Origin: JAEHDI01 sp035455185
GTDB lineage: Bacteria > Acidobacteriota > Terriglobia > Bryobacterales > Bryobacteraceae
Direction: 5' to 3'
Assembly: GCA_035455185.1 (NCBI GenBank)
Contig: DATIFQ010000499.1
Location: 1-5,257 of the forward strand
Length of the DNA stretch: 5,257 nt
The translations under genes and the position numbers were made by a program. Shown here in pieces: positions 1-5,254 of this stretch. Each line of letters starts with the position of its first letter. The stretch's first letter is position 1. The notes under the pieces were generated by a model that saw only the letters and a program-made list of their open reading frames with translations, made no database searches and was not told the DNA's origin.

Positions 1-309
1 CTCACACAAAACCTCGTGGATCTCGGTCCACGCGTCGAGCATCATCGGCGATTGCATCGCGAACAGCCTCGCGTGGTCGGGCGACGCATCCATCGTGCGA
101 ATGGCTGCATGGACATCCTCCAGCGTCGGGAACTCGCATTCCCAGATGAGCGTATTGCCCGGCTCGCGGCCGCTCAGCGGCCTCATGCGCCGCCCGCGAG
201 GCCATCCTTCGCTGCGCCGCTCCAGCTCGGCGAACTGGTTTTCTAATTCGAGAAAGGCCGCTTGCTCGGACACCCTGAATCGCTGCACGAAGCGGAGCAC
301 ATAAGCCAC
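1..309 (-). CDS. Small ferredoxin-like (dimeric alpha/beta barrel, NIPSNAP/Dabb-like) protein, C-terminus off the window
   Basis: An open frame of 103 codons starts at GTG 309 and runs off the left edge without a stop. The start is well fixed: an in-frame TAA lies at 316-318 just upstream, and GGAGG (319-323) sits 9 bases before the GTG. The protein begins (M)AYVLRFVQRFRV and appears to follow a beta-alpha-beta-beta-alpha-beta order: strand ~2-13, helix ~14-33, strands ~40-62 around the IWECEFPT segment, a long helix ~63-95, and a last strand around HEVL. This order is typical of small dimeric alpha/beta barrel proteins (NIPSNAP, Dabb, antibiotic-biosynthesis-monooxygenase-like). Such proteins are usually about 100-110 residues, so the gene is probably nearly complete. 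No signal peptide or membrane span is seen, so it is likely cytoplasmic. It is divergent from the symporter. The fold call comes from pattern reading only; no enzymatic role can be assigned. Confidence 0.8.
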   Translation of the reverse strand, partial: MAYVLRFVQRFRVSEQAAFLELENQFAELERRSEGWPRGRRMRPLSGREPGNTLIWECEFPTLEDVHAAIRTMDASPDHARLFAMQSPMMLDAWTEIHEVLCE

Positions 310-317
310 GACTGTTT

Positions 318-323
318 ACCTCC
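318..323 (-). promoter_or_regulatory. Ribosome binding site for the GTG-started small protein
   Basis: On the minus strand this reads GGAGGT. GGAGG is separated from the GTG at 309 by 9 bases. With the in-frame stop at 316-318 it leaves GTG as the first possible start of this frame, so it decides the start. Confidence 0.75.
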
Positions 324-327
324 GGCG

Positions 328-358
328 GAGACAAGGCTAACAAACTCCGGGATAGAAT
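328..358 (+). promoter_or_regulatory. Weak sigma70-like promoter candidate for the symporter operon
   Basis: TAGAAT at 353-358 matches five of six bases of the TATAAT -10 box. GAGACA at 328-333 matches four of six bases of TTGACA, with a long 19-base spacer. Transcription would begin near 364-366, about 30 bases before the symporter ATG. This is the only reasonable candidate in the 84-base divergent gap. The long spacer and weak -35 keep it tentative. No clear promoter for the leftward small gene was seen in the gap. Confidence 0.25.
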
Positions 359-379
359 GGGTGCCTGCTTGTCCCGGCC

Positions 380-384
380 GGAGG
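380..384 (+). promoter_or_regulatory. Ribosome binding site of the symporter
   Basis: GGAGG lies 9 bases before ATG 394 and supports that start over the in-frame ATG at 262. It sits in the loop of a possible small hairpin: CCCGG at 373-377 can pair with CCGGG at 386-390. The ribosome binding site could therefore be exposed or partly masked by local folding. Confidence 0.7.
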
Positions 385-393
385 ACCGGGGGG

Positions 394-1896
394 ATGAATT
401 TCGCTCCAATTGACTGGATCATCGTCGTTGTCTATCTCGCCGCCTCGCTGATCATGGGCGTGATCGGCAAGCGTTACGTCGGCTCGATCACCGACTACCT
501 CGTGGCCGGGCGCGAGCTCGGCCCGTACGTCGGTATCGCCACGCTGGCGGCGACAGAGATCGGCACCATCACGTTCATGTACTACGCCGAACTCGGATAC
601 AAGTACGGCTTTGCGGCTTTCGCAGCGGCGGTCATCTCCGGCGTGGTGATGATAATCGTGGGCCGCACGGGGCTCATCATCAGCCGCTTCCGCGAACTCA
701 AGCTGATGACCGTTCCCGAGTTCTTCGAGAGGAAGTACAGCCCGGGCCTCCGCATCCTCACCGGCATCCTGGTGGCCACCGGCGGCATTCTCAACATGGG
801 CGTGTTCCTGAAGGTGGAGGGCGAGTTCCTCACTATCGTCACCGGTATCGACCCGCGCTACCTGGTCACGGTCATGACGGTGATCCTGCTGCTCGAGCTG
901 ACTTACACCGTTCTGGGCGGCATGGTCTCCGTCGTTATCACCGATTTCATTCAGTACGCGCTGTTGTCGGTGGCCGTGATCCTGGTCTCGATCTGGGCCG
1001 TGCTTCACACCGGATGGGACAGCATGGTGACCAAAGTCGTCACCACAATGGGCCACGACGGCTTCAGCCCGTTCACCAATCCACGGTTCGGCGTCACCTT
1101 CCTCATTTGGCAGTTGTTGCTTTGGTTCGCTCTTCACACGTGCTGGCAGACCACGGCCATGCGGATGTTCTCGACTCGCAGTCCGGAGATCTCGAAGAAG
1201 GTCATGACGTGGACCGGGTTCATCTTCCTCGGCCGCGGCATGCTCCCTATTCTCTGGGGTATCGCCGCGCTTGCAATGCTCGGGACGGGACCGGCGGGGA
1301 AAGACGGCGTGCTGCTGCCAGTGGTGGGCGGGCAGGTCCTACAGCCCGTTGAAGCCATGCCCGCGATGCTCGCCCGCATTCTCGGGCCTGGCGTTCGCGG
1401 CATCGTGGTGGCCGGTATGCTCGCCGCCACCATGTCTGTTAACAGTTCTTATCTGCTCGGATGGAGTTCGGTGATCTCGCAGGACATCATCCTGCCGGTG
1501 CGGCGGCGACTCGGCAAGGGACCGCTCAGCTCCCGGCAGCAAATCCTGCTCAACCGCCTGGCGAACCTCTTCGTCAGCCTGTTCGTGATGTTCTGGGGGC
1601 TCTACTATACGCTTCCCGGCGCGGTTTACCTCTATCTGCATATCACCGCGACCATCTACTTGGCAGGCGCATTTACTTGCGCCGTCGGCGGCCTGTACTG
1701 GAGGCGCGCGAACGTCGCGGGAGGATACGCGGCGATGCTCCTTGGGGCGGCGGGAGCCATCGTGCCGTACTTCTTCCTGCACTGGGGCGAGAACGTGACG
1801 GGCTTCGCCGCCTTCGGACTCGCAGCGCTCGGGTTTGTCGCTGGTTCCCTGCTCTGGAAACGCGGCGACGCCGCGCTGGAGGTTCCACATGCGTAG
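394..1896 (+). CDS. Sodium:solute symporter, SSS family (PF00474), substrate unknown
   Basis: A 500-residue inner-membrane protein expected to import a small solute with Na+. About 13 hydrophobic spans can be traced, near residues 7-25, 46-66, 72-96, 118-140, 155-176, 183-206, 231-255, 272-297, 330-360, 388-407, 409-432, 441-463 and 468-487, as in typical SSS/LeuT-fold members. Family landmarks are AGRELGP after the first span (38-44), the TVLGGMVSVVITDFIQ signature (172-187), and MLAATMSVNSS followed by SQDI (342-365), which matches the Na2-site helix of PutP. By alignment from memory, PutP Na+ ligands A53, D55, M56, A337, S340 and T341 correspond to A53, E55, I56, A345, S348 and V349. ATG 394 is chosen for its GGAGG and hydrophobic N-terminus. 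The in-frame ATG at 262 would add 44 uncharacteristic residues and overlap the divergent gene. The 3' end overlaps the next gene by 8 bases. SSS members carry sugars, amino acids, organic acids, nucleosides and more, so no substrate is named. Confidence 0.93.
   Translation: MNFAPIDWIIVVVYLAASLIMGVIGKRYVGSITDYLVAGRELGPYVGIATLAATEIGTITFMYYAELGYKYGFAAFAAAVISGVVMIIVGRTGLIISRFRELKLMTVPEFFERKYSPGLRILTGILVATGGILNMGVFLKVEGEFLTIVTGIDPRYLVTVMTVILLLELTYTVLGGMVSVVITDFIQYALLSVAVILVSIWAVLHTGWDSMVTKVVTTMGHDGFSPFTNPRFGVTFLIWQLLLWFALHTCWQTTAMRMFSTRSPEISKKVMTWTGFIFLGRGMLPILWGIAALAMLGTGPAGKDGVLLPVVGGQVLQPVEAMPAMLARILGPGVRGIVVAGMLAATMSVNSSYLLGWSSVISQDIILPVRRRLGKGPLSSRQQILLNRLANLFVSLFVMFWGLYYTLPGAVYLYLHITATIYLAGAFTCAVGGLYWRRANVAGGYAAMLLGAAGAIVPYFFLHWGENVTGFAAFGLAALGFVAGSLLWKRGDAALEVPHA
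1878..1882 (+). promoter_or_regulatory. Ribosome binding site of the small membrane protein, inside the symporter gene
   Basis: GGAGG occurs within the last codons of the symporter, 6 bases before ATG 1889. Together with the overlap of ATG and the upstream TAG, it indicates translational coupling and decides the start of the 47-residue gene over the in-frame ATG at 1835. Confidence 0.75.
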
Positions 1897-2032
1897 CTGG
1901 CTCACGTTTTGGACGCTGTGGCTGCTGGTGGCGGGCGCGTCGTTCGCAGCCATTACCGTCGTCGTCATCGTGAAGGGCGCTCGCGACCTGCGCGACATGT
2001 TCACCGGTCTCAAGCGGAGCCGGGAGGAATGA
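1889..2032 (+). CDS. 47-residue single-span membrane protein coupled to the symporter
   Basis: The start ATG overlaps the symporter stop (ATGCGTAG) and has GGAGG 6 bases upstream. The product has a short N-terminus (MRSW), one hydrophobic span of about 24 residues (5-28, with LWLLVAGASFAAITVVVIV), then a charged cytosolic tail (KGARDLRDMF, ending KRSREE). The basic tail after the span predicts N-terminus out and C-terminus in by the positive-inside rule. I know no named family for it. Small membrane partners next to SSS transporters are known (the YjcH/DUF485 protein next to acetate permease ActP, YhdT next to PanF), but those are larger with more spans, so this is an analogy only. A role as accessory or stabilising subunit of the symporter is inferred from coupling and topology. 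A coding reading is favoured because the frame is open, coupled and ends cleanly just before the convergent gene. Confidence 0.8.
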   Translation: MRSWLTFWTLWLLVAGASFAAITVVVIVKGARDLRDMFTGLKRSREE

Positions 2033-2041
2033 ACCGGAGCG
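2033..2041. other. Nine-base convergent intergenic gap
   Basis: Only 9 bases separate the stop of the small membrane protein (TGA 2030-2032) from the stop of the ceramidase-family gene (TAG, 2042-2044 on the minus strand). There is no room for separate terminators. A 6-bp inverted repeat, GCTATC (2041-2046) with GATAGC (2056-2061), overlaps the end of the leftward gene. It has no T-run on either side, so it is a poor intrinsic terminator. Confidence 0.7.
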
Positions 2042-3331
2042 CTATCGGCTGTCGAGATAGCTCGTCACCGCGCCGGTGAGGTCGCTCGCGGCCTGTGCGG
2101 TGTACGGTGAGACACTCGGCTCGTAGCCTCCATACTTGAGCTCCTCTTCCGTCACAAGGTAGCCGAGCCAGCCGTTGGTGTAACCGTAGTAGAACGTGTA
2201 CGGATACGGCGAGCGGTCCCGGATCTCCATCGCAACTTCGCAGAACAGCTCCAGCGGTGCACTCCAGATTGCGATGTCGTCATTGATCCTCAGAAACCGG
2301 ACGGGCAGGCGGACCAGTGCCGTCCCCGCGGCATCGGTGCGGGTGTAATCACCGAGGTCAGGCGCCCAGCCAAGCCCGGCTTTCCGCGGCGTCTCAACCG
2401 TCAGAGAACCGAGCTTGAGGGTTACCTCGGAAGAAGTCGCCGTAATCGTGCGGTTCGCTGCCAGGATCCGGTCGCCGAGCAACACACGGAACTGGCCGAG
2501 CCGCCCGCTCTTCGGGTCACGCTGGACGGTGTAGATCGGCGCCACGTTTCCCGCGGCGCCGTTGATGAACAGCATCGGTGCGCCGCCTTTCTGCTCGACG
2601 TATTCGCTAACAACGCCGGGCGCGTCACCACTGATCACGAGGCTCTCGCCGCCAAGCACAGTGCCGTGCATCGCGTAGTTCGCGATCAGCACGAGCGGCT
2701 TTCCGTCGGCACGGTCGATCCGGAGGATCCCGATCCGCCGATCCACCGGACCGTCCGGGTTCAGTCCCAGGAACGCCTCGCCCTCGACGTCCCGGGCGCG
2801 CCTGTTGATGTTCGCCATCGACAGACCCCAGCCGGCGCCAATCCGTGCCGGTTCCAGCTTGGAGCGTGCCTCGATCACGCCGTCGATCAGCCGTTGCTCG
2901 ACCCAGGCCCAATATTCTGTATCGCCCTCGTGCTTGTAGCGGTTGCCCATGAAAACGGCCGGGAGTCCCGGTGGCCCGAGTTCGGGAGCCGAGTGAGTGT
3001 GCGTGAACGTCCACCAGACATTCAGCGGCTGGATACCTGTCCGCTTCTCGAGTTCGCCAGTGACTTTGTCATATTCCGACGGCGAGATCAGGCAGATATC
3101 CGAGGAGATGAGGAAGAACTGCGTCTTGCCATCGTCCATCGCGACGATGCGGTGGTAGATACGATCGTGCACGCTCGTCGACTGGCGCGCGCCGTAGCCA
3201 AGCAGCCACTGCGGCCGGTCCGGTGTGATGTCCACCTTGACTACCGACGCCCGGAAGCCGCCGCCCGCACGCAGACACGGCGCAACCAAAAGCGCCAGAA
3301 GATACATTCCCAATGCTCGTCTTGCTCTCAA
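2042..3331 (-). CDS. Exported neutral/alkaline ceramidase-family protein (PF04734-like), divergent active site
   Basis: A 429-residue protein from a TTG start. The N-terminus MRARRALG, a hydrophobic stretch (YLLALLVAP) and LRA before GGG look like a Sec signal peptide cleaved near residue 22. The rest matches the catalytic domain of neutral/alkaline ceramidases: VDITPD (33-38), FTHTHSAPELG (109-119), NYAMHGTV (218-225), FINGAAGNVAPIY (255-267), APLELF (358-363), and a C-terminal GYTNGWLGYLVT...GGYE block (383-404). In Pseudomonas ceramidase a zinc site uses His, His, Glu and Tyr; likely equivalents here are H111 or H113, H222, E361 and Y391. The hexapeptide GDVSPN, carrying the essential serine, is GNVAPI (261-266), so Asp and Ser are lost. 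The C-terminal Ig-like domain of classic ~650-residue ceramidases is absent. A metal-dependent hydrolase of the envelope is likely; ceramide as substrate is doubtful. It follows the Tat-exported gene by 11 bases. Confidence 0.9.
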   Translation of the reverse strand: MRARRALGMYLLALLVAPCLRAGGGFRASVVKVDITPDRPQWLLGYGARQSTSVHDRIYHRIVAMDDGKTQFFLISSDICLISPSEYDKVTGELEKRTGIQPLNVWWTFTHTHSAPELGPPGLPAVFMGNRYKHEGDTEYWAWVEQRLIDGVIEARSKLEPARIGAGWGLSMANINRRARDVEGEAFLGLNPDGPVDRRIGILRIDRADGKPLVLIANYAMHGTVLGGESLVISGDAPGVVSEYVEQKGGAPMLFINGAAGNVAPIYTVQRDPKSGRLGQFRVLLGDRILAANRTITATSSEVTLKLGSLTVETPRKAGLGWAPDLGDYTRTDAAGTALVRLPVRFLRINDDIAIWSAPLELFCEVAMEIRDRSPYPYTFYYGYTNGWLGYLVTEEELKYGGYEPSVSPYTAQAASDLTGAVTSYLDSR

Positions 3332-3336
3332 GATCG

Positions 3337-3342
3337 CCTCCT
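3337..3342 (-). promoter_or_regulatory. Ribosome binding site fixing a TTG start
   Basis: On the minus strand AGGAGG follows directly after the TGA stop of the upstream gene (3343-3345). It is 5 bases before TTG 3331. Starting there gives a basic n-region (RARR) ahead of the hydrophobic stretch. The in-frame ATG at 3307 is 29 bases from the AGGAGG and would remove that n-region. An upstream in-frame start at 3412 would bury the start 70 bases inside the preceding gene. Confidence 0.7.
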
Positions 3343-5244
3343 TCAGTCCGGTAAACCCAGCGCACGCCGTCCCTTTTCCGTGACCCGGTTGGAAGACCAG
3401 GCCGGCTCCCACACCGGTTCCACCACCACCTTCCGCACGCCCGGCAACTTGAGCAGCCGGTCGCGGATTGGCTGGAGATTGCCCCCCGATCCCCAGGCGA
3501 AGTAACCGTGTCTCGGCCGCCCTCGGTGCGGCATGGTCATCACAACGTGGACGGTTTCACCCCGCACTCGCACATCGTAGATCAGGCCGAGATCGACCAC
3601 GCTGACGTCGGCCGTGTAGAGTTGGTAATCCTTGCAGTCGGCCAGCGCCTCCCAGATGCGCTGTTTGTCGATCACGCTGTCAGCAGCCTCGCCCGGACGG
3701 GCGAGACTTCCCGGAGTGGCTGAGGCGTCGGATGGCAGGTCCCCCCCGCGCAGCACGAGCGGGTTGATCAAGCGCTGCCGCCAGCCCTCGGCCATTTCCG
3801 CGCCTCCCTGCTCGGGGAACGGGAGTACGAGGTAGGCGTTCTTCTGCCGCAGCACCGAGCCCTTGGGCATCCGCGCATTCTGGAAGAGCGCTCGGCTCCA
3901 GAGCGGCCCGTGCCACTTGTAATAGAGCTGCGGCGCGCCGGTGTGTTTCAACCCATCGACTCCCTCCGCCTCATGTTTCAGGAACAGCGCCAGAAAGGCA
4001 TCGCGGCTCACACGGTGGAAGAAGCCGGTCGCCCAGAGGTCGTCTTGCGCGGCCGCATCCACCGGTCCCGTGCGTAGTTTGCCGTTGCGGCCCATCCAGA
4101 GCGTATCGGTGAATGAGTGCCCGGAGAAGACCCATTCGTCGTCGCGCAGATAGGTGATCTCCATATCCTTGATCACCTCCATGCTGCCTTCCTTGATGAA
4201 GTACGGCGCACCCGCGTAGAAACGGTACTCGACGAAGATGTTCATCCGGCTCGGTGTGAACAACGGGTGGATGGTCGAGTTGGGGAAGCCCCAACGGCGC
4301 ACGGTGACGCAAAGCGGTCCGCGGATCACTTCGTAGTCTGGGCAGGTGGGCCAGTTGGTGATCCGGAACTTCTGGAAGTTGTTCGAGGCCACGTAATCGT
4401 GTGCCCAGTCGATGCCGGGCGGCTCGCCATGCCCTTCGCCGCCGGCGAACAGCTCGAGGCCATGCTCACGCTTCAGTTTCAGGCGTTCCAGTTGCCCCAT
4501 TTGCCGGGAGAGGGAGGCGACATAGTAGTCGTTTTCGATATCCAGGCCGAAACCCTCGCCCGACACCGTCAGGTCGCTTGGATAGCTGGGGAGTTCCGCG
4601 TCCGGGTTGCCATAGAAGACGAGGTAGGTCGTTCGTCCCGACGCTAGGACGTGTGCGAGAAACTGCACGCGGGCGAACAGCGTCGTTTCTCGCCGCACGT
4701 CACCTGACACCTGACAAGCGACTTCACGCAGCCCGCCATCCGGTTCGACGCGCGCGATGCGCACCTCGCGGCGAAGGGAGTCCGCCTGGTCTCCGCGAAA
4801 ACCGATCAGCGCCTCGACTGGTTCGCCGCTCCGCTCCGCGCCGGCGGTCTCCTGAATGTCAAGCACCTTGTAGTAGCGCCAGGTGCGGGCCCAGCGCCGC
4901 CATGGTTCGGGCATATCGCCAACCGCCCCGAACGTGTCAGGCGCGATGACGGCCTCTCCCGAGCTCTCCTGGTCATGCTGTTCGAACTGAAGCGTCTCCC
5001 GAAGCGAAGCGGCCAGCGCGCGCGACAGCCGGTAGTCCCGTTTCCGATACGCCGCCGCCAGAAGCCGCAACTTCTCCTCGACACTGTCCGTCCGGTCTTC
5101 ATACTTCGTCTCATGGATCGACTGCGCGGTCTGTGCCTGCTGGTCCGTCTGGCCCGCCGGTGCGGATTGGCTTGCCGCCAGGCCGCCCGCCATCGCCGTC
5201 ATCTTGAGGAATCCGCGCCGTCCCGTTGCCGTCGGGTCGCTCAT
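3343..5244 (-). CDS. Tat-exported large protein with C-terminal degenerate MIP18/DUF59 domain
   Basis: A 633-residue protein. Residues 7-13 read GRRGFLK, a textbook twin-arginine motif, followed by a hydrophobic stretch and likely cleavage after SAPA (near 30), then a Gln-rich linker. Residues ~50-495 are an unrecognised region, rich in Trp, Tyr and Phe, with strand-like alternations such as DYYVASL (239-245) and YRFYAGAPYFIK (340-351). This faintly recalls beta-sandwich domains of carbohydrate-active proteins; that is a guess. A Gly/Ser/Pro/Ala-rich linker (~499-523) leads to ~524-633, which matches the MIP18/DUF59 (PaaD, SufT-like) pattern: IWEAL (530-534), VVDLGLIYDV (549-558), VHVVMTMP (565-572), LPGVRKVVVEPVWEPAW (600-616) and the closing RRALGL. 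The family cysteine in MTLTxxxCP is R576, and DPE is DYQ. ATG 5244 is chosen for GGAGG 4 bases upstream and the Tat signal directly after it; a TTG 12 bases upstream overlaps that site. First gene of a leftward pair in the window; any upstream gene is unseen. Confidence 0.9.
   Translation of the reverse strand: MSDPTATGRRGFLKMTAMAGGLAASQSAPAGQTDQQAQTAQSIHETKYEDRTDSVEEKLRLLAAAYRKRDYRLSRALAASLRETLQFEQHDQESSGEAVIAPDTFGAVGDMPEPWRRWARTWRYYKVLDIQETAGAERSGEPVEALIGFRGDQADSLRREVRIARVEPDGGLREVACQVSGDVRRETTLFARVQFLAHVLASGRTTYLVFYGNPDAELPSYPSDLTVSGEGFGLDIENDYYVASLSRQMGQLERLKLKREHGLELFAGGEGHGEPPGIDWAHDYVASNNFQKFRITNWPTCPDYEVIRGPLCVTVRRWGFPNSTIHPLFTPSRMNIFVEYRFYAGAPYFIKEGSMEVIKDMEITYLRDDEWVFSGHSFTDTLWMGRNGKLRTGPVDAAAQDDLWATGFFHRVSRDAFLALFLKHEAEGVDGLKHTGAPQLYYKWHGPLWSRALFQNARMPKGSVLRQKNAYLVLPFPEQGGAEMAEGWRQRLINPLVLRGGDLPSDASATPGSLARPGEAADSVIDKQRIWEALADCKDYQLYTADVSVVDLGLIYDVRVRGETVHVVMTMPHRGRPRHGYFAWGSGGNLQPIRDRLLKLPGVRKVVVEPVWEPAWSSNRVTEKGRRALGLPD
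3346..3675 (-). other. Encoded MIP18/DUF59-like domain at the C-terminus of the Tat-exported protein
   Basis: This segment encodes residues 524-633. The order of conserved blocks (I-W-E-A-L helix, VDLGLIYDV, V-x-V-x-MT, PGV-x-x-V-x-V-E, W-x-P-x-W, terminal LGL) is that of the MIP18 family, known from SufT, PaaD and eukaryotic CIAO2 proteins of Fe-S assembly. The cysteine normally in the MTLTxxxCP loop is arginine (R576). One cysteine (C537) remains in the first helix, just before the DYQ that replaces DPE. Confidence 0.8.
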
Positions 5245-5248
5245 ATCG

Positions 5249-5254
5249 CCTCCC
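5249..5254 (-). promoter_or_regulatory. Ribosome binding site of the Tat-exported protein
   Basis: GGGAGG on the minus strand, 4 bases before ATG 5244. The next 4 bases, CGAT, are the same as those after the ribosome binding site of the downstream ceramidase-family gene, so both starts share GGAGGCGAT. It supports ATG 5244 over the TTG at 5256, which it overlaps. Confidence 0.65.

Noticed and set aside
262..393. N-terminal extension of the symporter from ATG 262
   Set aside because: The extra 44 residues are polar, lack family resemblance and overlap the divergent small gene; ATG 394 has a proper GGAGG and begins directly with the first membrane span.
2..409. Leftward 135-codon open frame across the left edge and divergent gap
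   Set aside because: It is out of frame with the GTG-started gene, spans the ribosome binding sites of both divergent genes, and its product is rich in Arg/Ala with no fold pattern.
337..1137. Leftward 266-codon frame antisense to the symporter
   Set aside because: Its His/Asp/Glu-rich composition is the usual mirror of a hydrophobic membrane-protein gene, and there is no supporting start signal.
1339..2013. Leftward 224-codon frame antisense to the 3' end of the symporter and the small gene
   Set aside because: Shadow frame with biased Arg/His/Glu composition and no recognisable motif, while the opposite strand carries clear protein families.
2037..2063. Possible bidirectional terminator hairpin at the convergent junction
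   Set aside because: The stem is only 6 bp (GCTATC/GATAGC) with a 9-base loop, lies within the coding end of the leftward gene, and has no T-run on either strand.
3271..3307. Lipoprotein signal (LVAPC) in the ceramidase-family protein
   Set aside because: The residue before the cysteine is proline, which does not fit a lipobox; a Sec signal cleaved after LRA fits better.
2666..3505. Rightward 279-codon frame antisense to the ceramidase-family gene
   Set aside because: The opposite strand encodes clear ceramidase-family motifs throughout; the rightward product has no coherent domain and crosses the gene junction.
4117..4949. Rightward overlapping frames antisense to the Tat-exported gene
   Set aside because: Typical GC-rich shadow frames without ribosome binding sites or family motifs.
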